DNA of 64,000 bases from Gyromitra esculenta (lineage: Eukaryota > Ascomycota > Pezizomycetes > Pezizales > Discinaceae). Both the position numbers and the translations under genes were made by a program. Shown here piece by piece: positions 22,304-34,128 of the stretch (position 1 is its first letter; the number at the start of each line of letters is the position of its first letter). A model generated the notes under the pieces. That model was not told where the DNA came from. It ran no database searches and worked only from the letters and a program-made list of their open reading frames with translations. The DNA lies in contig JBCAML010000015.1 in assembly GCA_038503075.1 (NCBI GenBank), forward strand, positions 744,001-808,000, given 5' to 3'.

Positions 22304-24343
22304 ATGTCTGCCCCTCGACCATCTACAGCTACTGCCCCACTGGGTAGATTTGCCTCTGGCAGTCAGCCCCGTCAGTTTACATCATTTGAAGCTGAGGAAT
22401 ACCGTCCCAATCCCAATGCCCGAGCTGGATTCGGTCAAGGGCAGCGGCCACGGCCACAGAGCTACCACGCCCAGGTTCATCAAGATACCCCTCATGCCCA
22501 GCATTCGCCCTCGGGGGCCTCAGCACCGATACGAGCCTCTGTTGGAAGATCTTTTTCTATGGATACGGGAGCTGGACTGCATCCAGGTGGCCCAAGGGCC
22601 GGTCCAGCATCCGTACAGAACACGCAACCGATAATTACAAGATACGTTTGTTTCCAGAAGAAGCCGAATAAGAACATTTGGAAAAACGAGTGGGAAACAT
22701 GTGACCACATCACGATGAGCATTGGGCCAGAGGAGACCGAAAGACAGATTCGACGACACGATGAGCCAGGAAAAGACCTGGTGACATCCATCTCCAGGCT
22801 CGGAAAATACCAGATAAGACATCTCCGGAAGCACGAAGACAAGCTAAATGCGAACGAGAAAGATATAAAGAATTGGAAGTGGGTCGTGTCGGCAGTTGGG
22901 AAGGAGAAGAAGCCGGGCGGTTCCTCGCAAACCTTTTGGGCTATTTATTCTAGAGAACCGAAGGTTCGACCTATAAACACCTCAGCAAGACCTCATACCA
23001 GGGCCCAGACATTCGCACATCCCACCAAGGCTATCCCCCGCCACGAAGATCCGGGGTATGATGGACCTATAGTTGTACAGTCTGTAGATATCCCTGCCCC
23101 ACCTAGACCAACTGCTTTCTCGGGAGCGAGACCCTCAACTACTGGAGGTTACACCTCCGGGCAATATTTTGCGAATGATTTCATGGCAGAAGCTTTTCCC
23201 GCGCCCGCTGCCCCAATACAGTCTGCGATAAAACCACCTCTAAGTGCTGGTTTTGGCCCACAGTCGCGTGAAGGACGCCACGCACCATTCCCACCATTCC
23301 CAGGCCAAGGCCCCCAACTACGAGAACTAGACCCGTCGCGCGCGACATCTTTTTCGCAGTTCCAGAATCCCAGCCAGTCAGTAGATCAGTTTTTGCGACC
23401 TGCCAATCGTACTCAGCCAACGGTAGAAGCTCAGAACTTTGGTTATCAACAACCCCATAGTGCTGAGCCTCGTCCATCTATTCCTGGAATGTCTTTGGGT
23501 TCAATCCATCGTCAACAAAGTACTCGTGTAGATCAACCCTTCCAACCAGAAGCCAAGCGATCGCCACGCCAGCTCAACTTACGGCCCACTATAAAGATCC
23601 ATGGCCCACCTCCGCAGCAAGAACAGAGACGCAGAAGGAGCAATAGCATGTCCGCCCCACGAGTTCGCCAAGAGCGCCCCGAGATCCACTATAGTGATCA
23701 TCCGGACCCACGGAAAAGCCGACGCTCGGCTCTGGATCTCCCTGACTACTCGGAGGATAAGATGCATAGAACAGATAGATGGCTTGAGTCTAGCATAAGT
23801 GGTAGCAGTGGCACTGGAACTTCTACTGTTGGGAGCGGAGATGGTGGGAGTGTCGTTGGAGAATACGTTCTCAATCCACCACCGATGGGTAGACGCAGAG
23901 ATAGTGTCTCAACATACGCCGGAAAGGATTACTACACAAATTCATCTGCAGGTGGTCTCACTCGTGGCCGAAGCTTTAACGAAGGTGCTCGTCAACGTCG
24001 CGGTGCCGCGGATGACTACTATATTGATTCTAGGCCTGCTGCGCCAGCGCACAAGGTCACCCAGGACTACGACCTCGAATACGCAAACAACTCGCAATCT
24101 AGGCCATCACCTAAATATGTTGGTTATCATGGCGTTGGCCGCAAGAGAAGCCCAAGCAGGAAGCGCAGCCGTAGCAGGCATTATGGGGGACGCGATTCGG
24201 ATCCCGAGGACTACGAGTATGAAAGTGCAGGCGAGACGACTGAAGCTATGAAAAACTTCCGCATAAATAGCTCTACAACACAGCGTAGGCCACAACGCAC
24301 ACAGTACAGACGCTACCGCGGATTGGTCGAATACGGAAGATGA
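22304..24343 (+). CDS. Hypothetical protein with RS-rich C terminus
   Basis: A single-exon gene of about 679 residues that I do not recognise. The start is ATG 22304 (MSAPRPSTATAPLG); the frame continues upstream only to a TTG. After a Pro/Gln-rich N terminus, residues of about 110-225 form the only compact, charged region (RYVCFQKKPNKNIWKNEWE; VTSISRLGKYQIRHLRKHED; NWKWVVSAVGKEKK; TFWAIYSREPK). This may be a small conserved domain. The middle is low-complexity Pro/Gln/Ser. The C terminus is Arg/Ser-rich (RKRSPSRKRSRSRHYGG, then RRYRGLVEYGR), as in RNA-processing or nuclear-speckle proteins. Function is unknown; nuclear location is an inference from composition. No introns interrupt this long frame, unlike most neighbours. 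Confidence 0.8.
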   Translation: MSAPRPSTATAPLGRFASGSQPRQFTSFEAEEYRPNPNARAGFGQGQRPRPQSYHAQVHQDTPHAQHSPSGASAPIRASVGRSFSMDTGAGLHPGGPRAGPASVQNTQPIITRYVCFQKKPNKNIWKNEWETCDHITMSIGPEETERQIRRHDEPGKDLVTSISRLGKYQIRHLRKHEDKLNANEKDIKNWKWVVSAVGKEKKPGGSSQTFWAIYSREPKVRPINTSARPHTRAQTFAHPTKAIPRHEDPGYDGPIVVQSVDIPAPPRPTAFSGARPSTTGGYTSGQYFANDFMAEAFPAPAAPIQSAIKPPLSAGFGPQSREGRHAPFPPFPGQGPQLRELDPSRATSFSQFQNPSQSVDQFLRPANRTQPTVEAQNFGYQQPHSAEPRPSIPGMSLGSIHRQQSTRVDQPFQPEAKRSPRQLNLRPTIKIHGPPPQQEQRRRRSNSMSAPRVRQERPEIHYSDHPDPRKSRRSALDLPDYSEDKMHRTDRWLESSISGSSGTGTSTVGSGDGGSVVGEYVLNPPPMGRRRDSVSTYAGKDYYTNSSAGGLTRGRSFNEGARQRRGAADDYYIDSRPAAPAHKVTQDYDLEYANNSQSRPSPKYVGYHGVGRKRSPSRKRSRSRHYGGRDSDPEDYEYESAGETTEAMKNFRINSSTTQRRPQRTQYRRYRGLVEYGR

Positions 24344-26842
24344 GGGAGCAAAAAAAAACAAAAACAAAAACGTTAATTTGGTTATATTTCTTACGTCTTT
24401 ACTTCTTGTAATACTAAAGCTAGGCTTTAGCAGGGGTTTATTTTTCTTGTGTATATTTTTTCTGATTCGTATAAGTATGGGGCAATTATCATGCCGATAC
24501 GGCAACTATTGTGACTTTCGGGAGTTTATGGTGTGGGTGTTATGGGACTTTGCTACTTTCGTTTTCTTGGTTCTCGCTTCGAAGTAAGCGTCAGTTTTGG
24601 GGGATATTTTGGGATGCGGGATTTGGGATTATTGGACTTGATAGCTTACTCTTGGGATTGGGTCGGGGTTCGGGAATCAACATTTGATCATCGGCAGCTT
24701 CTGGAGAAGGAAAGTGTATAGCTATGTTTTAGGATTGGTTGTTCCTTTTTGTTGAAGTAATCTATTTGATAGCTATTCTGACGCGGGTAATAAAAACGGG
24801 CTTATATTCTGGTTTATCCACTTCTTCTATAGCATCAAGATACAGTTGGTTGGGGGGGGGTCTACATGTAGATTTCGATTCCGATTTAGTCCACCGTTAC
24901 ATCCCTACCTGGGCTATTTGCATTTGCTTTCGGGGTTCTGCCGTTTGTGCATGAGATGTAGGGGATGGTATTGGCTACTTGAATTTAATTGACGTGCTTC
25001 ACGACGCGTGCTTGATGCAGCTGTCGCTTGTTGGGAGTGTAGCTGTTGGACCAGAAAGTACCGTCAAGTTCGGACGGAAGCCAGTTTTCGATGGGGTCGA
25101 TTGGGCGCTGACCCTAGCACTGTCTCTTGCAGGCAGCTAGTTAGCTTTGAAGAAAGCAGAATCCCCCCAGAATATGGCTCTCGCCGATCCAATTCAATTA
25201 TGATGGCATTGAATGCACAAGGGATTCCAAATCTATTCGGTAGTTTACCAGAAAACCACGGGTGGCCCAAGCTTGGGAAACCCAGATGCATGGTTATGCA
25301 TCACTGTCAATATCACATCCAGTCAGCCCCAGCTTCATTGAAGTCAATCGAACCAAGAATCGAAAACAGCGCTGAGCACGGGGGTTGACAATGGCCGTAA
25401 GCTTGGGGAAGATGAGGGATGTTTAATGCAAGTGCTCAGACCATTATACTTGTGTTCCCGCGTTGCTTTTACTTTTTTTTTACTTTTTTTTTTTTGACAG
25501 CCATCTCCGTATTCCAATCGTGAAGAAAAATCAATCGATCGTGCGTTTAGGATCCTGGGATGGGTTATCTGCCTCGAGAAGTTATGCCGCCCTTTTCATT
25601 AGGTTTGTGAGTGCCGTATGTTATTGGCTCTGGGGTATTTTATGTTTCGAGGGCTCCCCACGAGAGTGGTGATCCGTTGTCGTCATGACTTCACGCATCA
25701 CCAAATGTCACTCGGTATTCGATTACGGTTGGGCCCAGATCGAAAACCGGGTTTATGGGTAGATATTGGGCCCTGCTAAGACTATAGCTATATAATCCCC
25801 TCAAGATGCTGTGGATAAGCAATCACTGGCTCCCTGTATCTGAAAGATCGGATTCCGAAATATCCCAAGCTCTGCTGCGCTAATCCGAAAATCGGTTAGC
25901 GTGGGTGAACTCAAATTCAACTTCAGCTCATAGGCACGACCCAACACCAGGAATACCTGCCAACAGCTTCCAACTGGAACCCATGTCGCTCCCCAGAGCT
26001 GTTTTCTTCGCCCAACCCAGTGTGCCTACCATACAAGATAGCTTCTAGCTAGGATTCCAAGAGGTATCTGGGCATTAGATGCTGCTGTCTGCCTCCCAGG
26101 CGCAGAATCAACCGTCCCAGAATTGTTTTGACTGAAAGAGGCTCACCATGTCAAGTTCAAGGTCTATGAGACTTTGATCCGGGAAAACGACAGATCAGCA
26201 TCCAGGCCGTCATGGAAAGAAGGGACAATAGGCTGCAACTGCCGACGGTATTACATCAGAATAATACCTGGTAACCGCAGTAGGGATGTTCGCCGGTACG
26301 CTTCTTCCAGGTTCTAAACAGCCGTTGCAATGCAACTTGCGGTGGAGAGATAATCTTATCGATACCGATAACACACCCGGCAACGGTAATTGCGTCTCGG
26401 TTGCACACTCGCGCAACCAGCCGCGAGCCACCGCACCGCACCCCGTCAGGGCCAAGGCTGACTAAAGAAAGACAGCTCGTTCTATTCCTTATGTTTCTTA
26501 CTCTAGTTCTGTTCTTAAGTACATGCATTCTTCGGTCATCCTTCCTCCACTCGTGCCTTCTGGGTGGTGCTCTCTCTCGTAATTCCGAAAATTATTGTTC
26601 CGGGAAAACCAAACTCGTAGCTAATCGGGCTGTATGATAGTGGAGACGAGAGACGCACGGCAGAGGTAGAGTAGAAGCGGTGAGAGAGGGCCGAAACCCC
26701 ACGCTTCCTGCTGCTCCACGGCCACACCGCCCCTCAGGCCCTTCCTTCTTCAGCACCTTCTCTCAGATAACCACACGTTCTCGGATCTCTTTTGAATCCC
26801 TCTGCACGGCCGCCATCGAACCAACTGCCCTCGTCAAACAGT
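24344..26842. other. 2.5-kb intergenic region
   Basis: The first part, AT-rich with A runs after 24,350, is likely the 3' UTR of the upstream gene. No supported coding sequence follows. One TACATGTA lies at 24863-24870 and a T-rich tract at 25,470-25,495. The last 150 bp before 26,843 are C-rich and probably form the F-box gene leader. Confidence 0.55.
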
Positions 26843-28395
26843 ATGGGCCAACAGAAGCGAAAGCTTGAGTCTGCACCTGATACGGCGGGCTTACCCACTC
26901 CGAGTCCATCAGCTAGATCTCGATATTCGCCAGATGCACAAGCCAGCCCATCAAAGCGAAGGCGGATTCGTACGAAAGCGCAAGCAACGCCTACTCGCCG
27001 TTCTGATAGAATAAAAGCTAGACTCCCAGATACCCGGTGTCATGTTAACCGGATGCCCACTGAGATCCTAATCTCTATCTTCACAGAGGTTCAAAAAGCT
27101 CTGAAAACTCAAAAGTATACTCTTGAGCCATCTGTCAAGACTGTTTGTAACCTGGCACATGTTTGTACCAGATGGCGGGATGTTATGATCAACTGTCCTC
27201 CACACATGGTCAGTAGTTTTGAAAAAAAAACTTGAGGCTTATATGTCTAGTACGGATTCAAGCTAACTATGTACCGTTAATAGAGCTTATACTCCGTGTT
27301 TGATGATAGACAGGATGATAAGGAGGTGGAAGTACCTGAAATCAAGAGGTCGACTATTGCGCCGAATGCACTTGCCGATTTTGTCCAGGAATTCAGGACA
27401 AGAGAGCTAGCCTCGTTCGTCTTTGCAGGAAAATCTACAAAAGTTTTTGATTTCAGCTTGGCACAACAGAATAAAAAGCGAAGAGAACTGGAAGTGAAAA
27501 GGCTGTGGTTTTTGGGGTTAAATCATTTATCAGCAGGTAGAGAAATCCCTTTTTAACAATTTCTAAATAATAGTGATCGAATTATTCATGAACTGAGAAT
27601 TAACGGCGCATAGAATTTCTTTTAACAAATGAATTCAGGGGGCTACAATATCTCTCTTTTATGTACACACAGGTGAACCACATTTGCCAGGTTGCCTCGG
27701 TGCTGCGCAATCCTATATCATGTGAGGTTTTATCATTAGACGGGGTTGCCGTTCGCCACTCAGGAAAAGATTGTCAGGCATGGGAAGACTCGTCACGGGA
27801 TCTCTGTGTTCTTCAATCTTTGGATCTCATCAAAGATTGGATCCATTTTAAGCATCTTCGTGTCAACGCAACATCTTTACTTGGACAGTCCCCCATCCAC
27901 TATCCGACAGCTCGTCGAATCTGCGAGTCGAAAAGCAAAGAAAATGTTCGACCTGTTCAAGCAAGCTGTAGCAAAGCGCCAAAGTTGGAGACCTTAGGAG
28001 TATGGGAATTCTCTGCGTCGGAAATCAAGGACATGGGGCTAGACCTGTCGGAACTTCGCCAACTGAGTGTGGAGGTATCAGAATTCAACTATGGTGCGAA
28101 ATCCCGGCGAAATGATGATAAATGGGAGAATGGGTTTTGGTCAAATTTGCTGGTGGCGGGGAAAAAGCTTGAGAAAGTGGCAATCAGTGGCTTAACCAAA
28201 GTTCAGGATATTCTAGACCTCAGTAAAGCCATTGAGGGGCTAAGCCCCAATTGCAGGGTCAGCTTCAGTAGGGGTATCCCGGAAGAGGTTATTGAAGACC
28301 TGAAGAGGCAACGGCCGATGGTAGAGTTTGTGAGAGCAGGGCCGGTTGGTAGCTCGTCGGCACAGAATGGAGGGGGCCAGGAGGGGGGGAAATAA
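26843..28395 (+). CDS. F-box protein with degenerate leucine-rich tail (paralogue B)
   Basis: Three exons: 26843-27208, 27284-27536 and 27614-28395, about 466 residues. The F-box lies at about residues 68-122 (CHVNRMPTEILISIFTEV, then VCNLAHVCTRWRDVMINCPP). The rest aligns end to end with the F-box protein encoded at 1425-2911 on the opposite strand: FDFSLAQ/FNFSLSQ, FLGLNHLSA/FSGLNHLSA, VASVLRNP/IAGVLRHP, DWIHFKHL/EWIHFQSL, RRICESKS/TWICESSQ, VSEFNYG/IERFEHG. The first intron is at the same position and phase as in paralogue A. The second (27537-27613, GTAGAG...CATAG) is absent there. Introns show branch-like GCTAAC at 27262. A putative SCF substrate adaptor; target unknown. An in-frame ATG 17 codons upstream (26792) is possible but less likely. 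Confidence 0.85.
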
Positions 28396-29585
28396 CCTCG
28401 GAATCTGTGAAAGAACATGGTGTTTCTGTGTATTCTAGGGTGTTTAGGGTGTTTGTTGATATTCTGCTTGTTTAAATTTCACTTCTGGTTAGGATTTTAG
28501 GTATTTTATAGCGCGCATCGAGGATTGGGTGGGGAAATTGTCTCTGTCTCTATTTTCCTTCTTTTTCTCTCAAGCACTACAATTTTGTGGCCGAGGGAGC
28601 ACACTGGGTTTTTACGGGGTCCAGCCCTTAATTCGATTCATGTAACTATACCATGTATAATATTGGTTTAAGGACATATGCTACAGAATAAACATGGATT
28701 TTCCCTCTTTTTGCAGCTCCAACAACTGGCTAACCTGGAAACAAGCTATTATGCATATGGTTTTCGTGACAACAGCTTGTGTAACGTATTACGAATATCT
28801 GCACTACCACTTGAGGTTGATACCAGTATCCTCATCTATAGTTACAGCTTGTTTTTATTATTTATCTAGATGTAATATGATTGATTCTAGGTAGCCGCTG
28901 AATGCCATTCCTTCGTTGGGTTTTAATTTGCCAACTAACAGCTAACCAGTCTTGCTGTGAATTCGACTACTTTTTGTTTACTTCTTTGGATATGCATATG
29001 TGGTAGTAGTGTTACAATGTGAGAAATATTAGGAGGAGATGCAATACCCCTTTGATATCGTTCTAATGGTTTTTATATGATCTAAGTTAGAATAATAGAG
29101 CCTAAGACAAGTGGGCGAAGCCGTGTGCTCATAGGTAAGTAACGGGCCATACCTATTAGTACCGTATAAGGGATGGTTTACGCACAGTTATCTGCAACTT
29201 CCTTTTAACCGTCTGCAGCCACCACAAGGCTAAAAGGATATCTCGGGGAATTCACTACACGTATATACCAAAATTCGTTTCGGGAGTGGGCGGTTCAAGT
29301 GGAAAATCGCATAAGACTAGAAACCGGTAGTTTCGTTTTTTCCCCGCTTAAGCTCTGGTTTGGATAGATAATATACGGGAGAGAAATGGGTAATATATTA
29401 TGAAGACTACTGTTATTTCTACCTTGGAAAGTTATAATCGGCCGTCTCGGTTTAAACTCGTAAATGTCCAGACGGATCCCTAGCTCTTATCGATAAACAC
29501 AAGCAAACGTTACCCGGCCCCTCTATTCGCAACTTCACCCGAAAAACTCCTTGTGTCAGACCAGCCAAACCGCCATCAGTTCACG
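28396..29585. other. Intergenic region between F-box and IPI1 genes
   Basis: About 1.2 kb, AT-rich, with only short incidental frames; nothing recognisable. Confidence 0.6.
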
Positions 29586-30744
29586 ATGGGCTCTAGCAAC
29601 AGGAAAAAGAAGGAGAAATTAAAGGATTTTCAGAAGCCTAAGCTAAAGGTTGGCAAGACAAAAGCTAAGGCATCAAATTTCACCAACACTTCCTTCAAAT
29701 CTAAAGGTGCCATTCCCTCGCCCATTCCCAAGCAACAGTGTCAACTAACATGGGAAAACTCTCACAGCAATTGTTGTCGCCACACAGTCACTTCATACAT
29801 CTGCACCGAGTGTTTCATATCTCTTCACGCACCATTTAACACTATTAAAGCATCATTCATCTGCAACTCGTCGCGAATCGCTATCGTACCTGACAACTCA
29901 TCTCCCGAATGCCCTCCAGTACGCGGCTTCCTCGGCTTCTTCGGCCGCCAATAGTGGGATACCGGCGATGTCAGCCATAGTCACCGCACTGACACCACTG
30001 ATGCTGGATACCTCACAGTCAGTCAGAACTCACCTTTTGGCGCTTTTGAAGCTCTTGCCACGTGAACTGGTCGCCATGTATATTCCTAAAATACTCTTAT
30101 TTGTGAATTCTGCAACGACACATATCACAGAGGATATTAGGGCGGATTCCACGAAGTTTTTGGAATGGGCCGTTAGTGTGGATCGAGAAGGCGCTTTTGG
30201 TGGCGGAGGATGGGGCAATAGTTTGAGAGGTATCGCTGGGTGCTTGGGATGGACTGGTGGCGGCGTGAAGGCAGTGGTTCCGAAAGGGAAAGAAACAAAA
30301 ATCGTTCTACAGCATCTAGGGACGCTCAAGGCAATTTTAGAAGCGGGTTTGGCGAGTGGGGATAACGAGATGGAGGATGATGGAAGGATGATACGAAGGC
30401 CAGGATTGCTTCACGGCAGTTCAGAGGCATATATGATACCAAAAAAGTCGAATTCATATGCCTATTTGAACTTGTTTTCGGCACCGCCAGCCAGTAACAG
30501 CGGTAGTGGCGGTGGTAATTGGGGAATAGGGGCAGCTGGTTCTGGCCCGATGGCGATGGTAGGCGAGCCAGAAGATATGGATTCCAGACGGAGATATTTG
30601 ACAGATGGACCGGGAAAAGGAACTCTAGCTGTGCTAAAAATAGGACTATCAAGCTTAAAGAAAGATGGTGGGGAGGTGGGGAGGGTTGCGGGCAAAGTTT
30701 TGACTTATCTGGATGATATGCTAGAGGAGAAGGTGATAGAATAG
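29586..30744 (+). CDS. IPI1: Pre-rRNA processing protein Ipi1 (Rix1 complex)
   Basis: Two exons, 29586-29706 and 29768-30744, about 365 residues. Ipi1 (TEX10 in animals) works with Rix1 and Ipi3 in removal of ITS2 and maturation of the 60S subunit in the nucleus. The N terminus MGSSNRKKKEKLKDFQKPKL, then KVGKTKAKASNFTNTSFKSK, is the hallmark of fungal Ipi1. It is followed by the Ipi1/TEX10 helical domain (SYLFTHHLTLLKHHSSATRR, then ESLSYLTTHL; LTPLMLDTSQSVRTHLLALL; ITEDIRADSTKFLEWAV). The intron has a weak donor (GTGCCA) but an excellent branch CAACTAAC and CACAG acceptor. Splicing restores the conserved frame. A Gly-rich stretch lies near residue 290. The start is the first ATG giving the conserved N terminus. 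Confidence 0.92.
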
Positions 30745-30870
30745 ATGTGAAATAAATAAATAAATCATCTAGTAGCTGCTAAATATCAACATGATGGAGG
30801 AGAGGTTTAGATTAGCAATACTAGCAGGTGAATTCACGAAATTTGATCAAAACTGATTAATACGACTCCC

Positions 30871-31146
30871 TCAACACACTCCGAGTGATTTAGTGTGACT
30901 AAGTAAATTAGTAATTGGCTGCACTAACTTGTAGCAGTCCCCAGCACGGCCTCTGATCTCCTTGATATCTATTGCTATCTCAGATCCCTCCCCATCCTTG
31001 GAGATGAATTCTTGCCCGTCGCGTATCTTTATTAACGCAGGCTGTGGATCCCATGTACACGCAGAATATCGCAGATGATTCAGTATAGCCCACTTAAGAC
31101 GAATCACGAAGGCTAGTATAGTTTCTGAAGATGGAATGAGCGAGTC
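30871..31146 (-). pseudogene. Possible gene relic, open frame without ATG
   Basis: An open stretch of 91 codons ending at TGA 30871, with no ATG and a stop directly upstream. The encoded sequence has ordinary protein composition (for example RLKWAILNHLRYSACTWDPQ, then IKIRDGQEFISKDGEG and IKEIRGRAGDCYKLV) rather than the low complexity typical of random frames here. No family recognised. It could be a decayed gene or an exon of an unrecognised one. Confidence 0.25.
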
Positions 31147-31262
31147 CTATCAGCTATGGAGACAGTATAATATTCCGTATACTCGATCCAGTAGGGACAT
31201 GGAAAATTCCTCAAAAAAAAACCCCCAACCGGTCAAAATACCGGATGGTCTGACTAAAGTGA

Positions 31263-31550
31263 AGGAGGACGTCATCGTTCGCTATCAATAGGCCGCAACG
31301 CACAGACGAGAACTTCAAGCTCATCTTTCAATCAACCTTCAATTACGGTGCTGCTGAATTTAGGCAAGCCAAAGCGACTCTAGATGCACTACATTCCTTA
31401 ACGTGGATCAAAATCGTATTTACATTCGTTGAGGCAGCCATCAGCGTAGATGGCGAAGCATTCGATTGTATAGCTGAAGAACTAGATAAAATTTATGGCA
31501 AGGAGCCTAACAAGCTCCCTAACTTGAGGAAAAAAGAGAAATGCGAATAG
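31263..31550 (+). pseudogene. Possible gene relic, open frame without ATG
   Basis: An open stretch of 95 codons ending at TAG 31548-31550, lacking an ATG. Protein-like composition with amphipathic helices (IFQSTFNYGAAEFRQAKATL, AISVDGEAFDCIAEELDKIY). It diverges from the minus-strand fragment 116 bp to the left. No family recognised. Confidence 0.25.
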
Positions 31551-32346
31551 CCTTTCTAGCATTGAAGGATACTCGTGTTTTTAACACTGCTCCGTGGATG
31601 GGAAATGAAGAACAGTTCATCTACTGCTGCAGTGTTGCACTCTGGCAAAAACAGCAACCAAGCAAAATATTAAAGACCGCGGGGCAGTCGACTCATCGGT
31701 GCCTTTCGTTTCCGCCACTGTGAAGTACATCAATGGTAACCATTGTCCGTATCATATAGCAAACATGATGGGTCTCAATTAAATAAAAACAGGAGGTACT
31801 GGTTCTCCAGTATCTCTAACATTCTCACGACTATCAAAACATACATGCGGTTTCACAGTAACTTGAAGCTCAACAACAACGAGTGATTTTCTATGAACGC
31901 CACGAATCGTCAGGTGATTAGCAAACGATTACCCCCGCGGGGTTCTGTAACCCTAGATGGCCACTCAAGTCCTGTATAGTTACAGTATAATGCAATTACC
32001 GATAATTTAATCTTATCTACATGTTGATCTAACCTAATTTTACCCCAGAACCCATTTTGAAAGTTTCTATAGCCCCTAATCACCAGCCCCCAATCACCGG
32101 TCCACCGCAAATACATATACAAACACTATAGGCCTCCTCGCTTTTTGGTATAACAAAAGAAAAGATGGAACAAGAAAGAGTAATAAAGCAAAAACAAGAC
32201 GCGAAAGAACGGAACATTCGAAATCCTATCCCATATACACTGCATCCCCAACCTGCAGCGCCACTCAACTCTTAAATTTAAACACAGAATAGAAACTACC
32301 CCTCTCTCACTCTAGGTAACTGTATATTCCAATTATCGCGGTCACT

Positions 32347-34128
32347 CTAATCCAGATAATCCTTTTCTTTCGCCCCCGTTCCCAACGGTGTCCACGGTCT
32401 TTTCCTCCTCCTTATACTGACTGCCGCCCACCTGCTTTTATTCCCCAGCATTAACTCCACATACCCACTTTGTGTAACATAATGCAATTCGCTTGCCAGA
32501 AAGTATCGCATTTTTCTCACAACATTAGGCACGCAAATTCTCGCATGATACGGCCTCATCCCTTTACCCAAACACAGCAGCTCGGTCCAGCGCCTAACCA
32601 TGCTCCGGCCCCGAAACTCGTCAGTTCGCGCAAACGCAAGGTCGCGGCGCAAATTATGTAGTACATCGTAAGAAGCCTTCTTTCCGGGGAAGCCTTGCAA
32701 GGCAACATCGAGGGCACGGGAAGCGATGGATATTCTGTGGACGATGCGTGCAAATATCCTGAGGCCACGATTGACCATAATCTGTGCATCGAAAATCATC
32801 TTACGACGTATGAGTGAGCGGACTAGATAGTCGTACATCTCCATCGTGGGTTTCACATTGTATGGTTTGGCGGTCATAATACGCCAAAGATTAATGACGG
32901 AGTATTTAGGTAGTACGGAAGGATCGTGGGTGAGCACATAGGTCCAGTTGAGAAGGGCAGCCCAGGCAGCCATTGGAATACGAATATCATAACGTCGAGA
33001 GAGGTGATCAACGATACGAATGGCTGTCTCAATGTCGCCGTTGGAACCGAAGGCGACAGCCACAGCAGTGAGCGTGTGGATGCTTGGATAGAGTGGGGAG
33101 TCAAGACCCATGAGTGGGCGCATAGTTTCTGGAGTCTCGGGGGTGCCTAGTGTAGTGACATCAACGCCCCAGACTTCTTTTAGTGTACGGCGAACAGAGG
33201 CGAGATCGCCCATGCGCGCAACGGCAAGCATCAAGATGTCAAAAGTCATGGCGTTCGGGGTGAGCCCACGCTCAAGCATGCGTTTGTAAATCGTCAATGC
33301 GACATCACGGGGGTTATCACCCCCACTTGCGCGCAGAGAAAGGGTGCGTTCTGTAACGCGGAGTTCGCGCTCAGTCGAGGCAGTCCCACACATGGCGGCC
33401 ATGTAGCAATTGTACGCCCAAGTGTCCGGGCGGATCCCTTCCTCGGCTGTCATCTGGTTCCAAAGCCGTTGAGCCATATCTTTGTCTCCAATGGCAGCTG
33501 CGCAGTCAAGAAGATGCGTATATTCGAGTATACCGAGGGGATGCCCACTCTTCTGCATATTCGCCGTAATGGCCTGAAGTCTTTGGCGAAATTCTTCGTA
33601 GATATAATTCCTAGACCTGATCCGCGCTTCGTTATTTTCATTGAGATAGTGCCGAGCTCGCAGGGAGATGCAACGGCGGCGGAGCGAAAGCAGAACCGAG
33701 GAGTAATCTCCAGCGGAAAGTTTAGGCGCCATATTGAATGTGGTGAGGAATGAGAAATAACGCGATATTGCGACGTCCTGTCGTCTATTAATTGCCTGGA
33801 GGAGTCGCCTAATAGGAGCTTCGCGACGTTCGATGGAGAGCGGGGTGAGACCTGTCACCCTTGTATTGAGGGGGGCGGCTCCCGAAGGTTTCGGTTGAAT
33901 GGTTTCGTCCTCCGCCAGCACTGGATGATTGATGTAACGGATGGTTGGGCCTGCAGATTTCATATCCGTGGTGGCAGTAGGATTGATATCACCAGGAATG
34001 TGATACCATCTGACCAGTTCCTGAGCCAGGCGTCGGGAGAGAATAGTTCCGCGGGTTCCAAGAGGGCATGTTGGGAGACAGCGAATTCTCTTGTAAACGC
34101 GAGTTGAGACGGGCCTTAGTCCATTCAT
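32347..34128 (-). CDS. Mitochondrial pentatricopeptide-repeat protein
   Basis: A single exon of 593 residues. The N terminus is basic and lacks acidic residues at first (MNGLRPVSTRVYKRIR...), as in a mitochondrial targeting sequence. The middle (about 195-420) carries PPR-like helical pairs: ILEYTHLLDCAAAIGDKDMA; GIRPDTWAYNCYMAAM; VALTIYKRMLERGLTPNAMT followed by FDILMLAVARMGDLASVRR; ETAIRIVDHLSRRYDIRIPM. Fungal PPR proteins of this kind bind mitochondrial mRNAs or rRNAs and support their stability or translation. The general shape recalls the Aep2/Atp13 (ATPase expression) group, but I cannot fix the target. It is divergently arranged with the SHG1 gene, 475 bp between starts. G-runs (34,172-34,190 and 34,239-34,251) lie in the shared promoter. 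Confidence 0.82.
   Translation of the reverse strand: MNGLRPVSTRVYKRIRCLPTCPLGTRGTILSRRLAQELVRWYHIPGDINPTATTDMKSAGPTIRYINHPVLAEDETIQPKPSGAAPLNTRVTGLTPLSIERREAPIRRLLQAINRRQDVAISRYFSFLTTFNMAPKLSAGDYSSVLLSLRRRCISLRARHYLNENNEARIRSRNYIYEEFRQRLQAITANMQKSGHPLGILEYTHLLDCAAAIGDKDMAQRLWNQMTAEEGIRPDTWAYNCYMAAMCGTASTERELRVTERTLSLRASGGDNPRDVALTIYKRMLERGLTPNAMTFDILMLAVARMGDLASVRRTLKEVWGVDVTTLGTPETPETMRPLMGLDSPLYPSIHTLTAVAVAFGSNGDIETAIRIVDHLSRRYDIRIPMAAWAALLNWTYVLTHDPSVLPKYSVINLWRIMTAKPYNVKPTMEMYDYLVRSLIRRKMIFDAQIMVNRGLRIFARIVHRISIASRALDVALQGFPGKKASYDVLHNLRRDLAFARTDEFRGRSMVRRWTELLCLGKGMRPYHARICVPNVVRKMRYFLASELHYVTQSGYVELMLGNKSRWAAVSIRRRKRPWTPLGTGAKEKDYLD

Larger units (their letters stand above)
30745..32346. 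other. Intergenic region with two possible gene relics
   Basis: About 1.6 kb. Apart from the two back-to-back open fragments annotated separately (30871-31146 minus and 31263-31550 plus), nothing is recognisable. A telomere-unrelated A run lies at 31,213-31,221. Confidence 0.5.
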
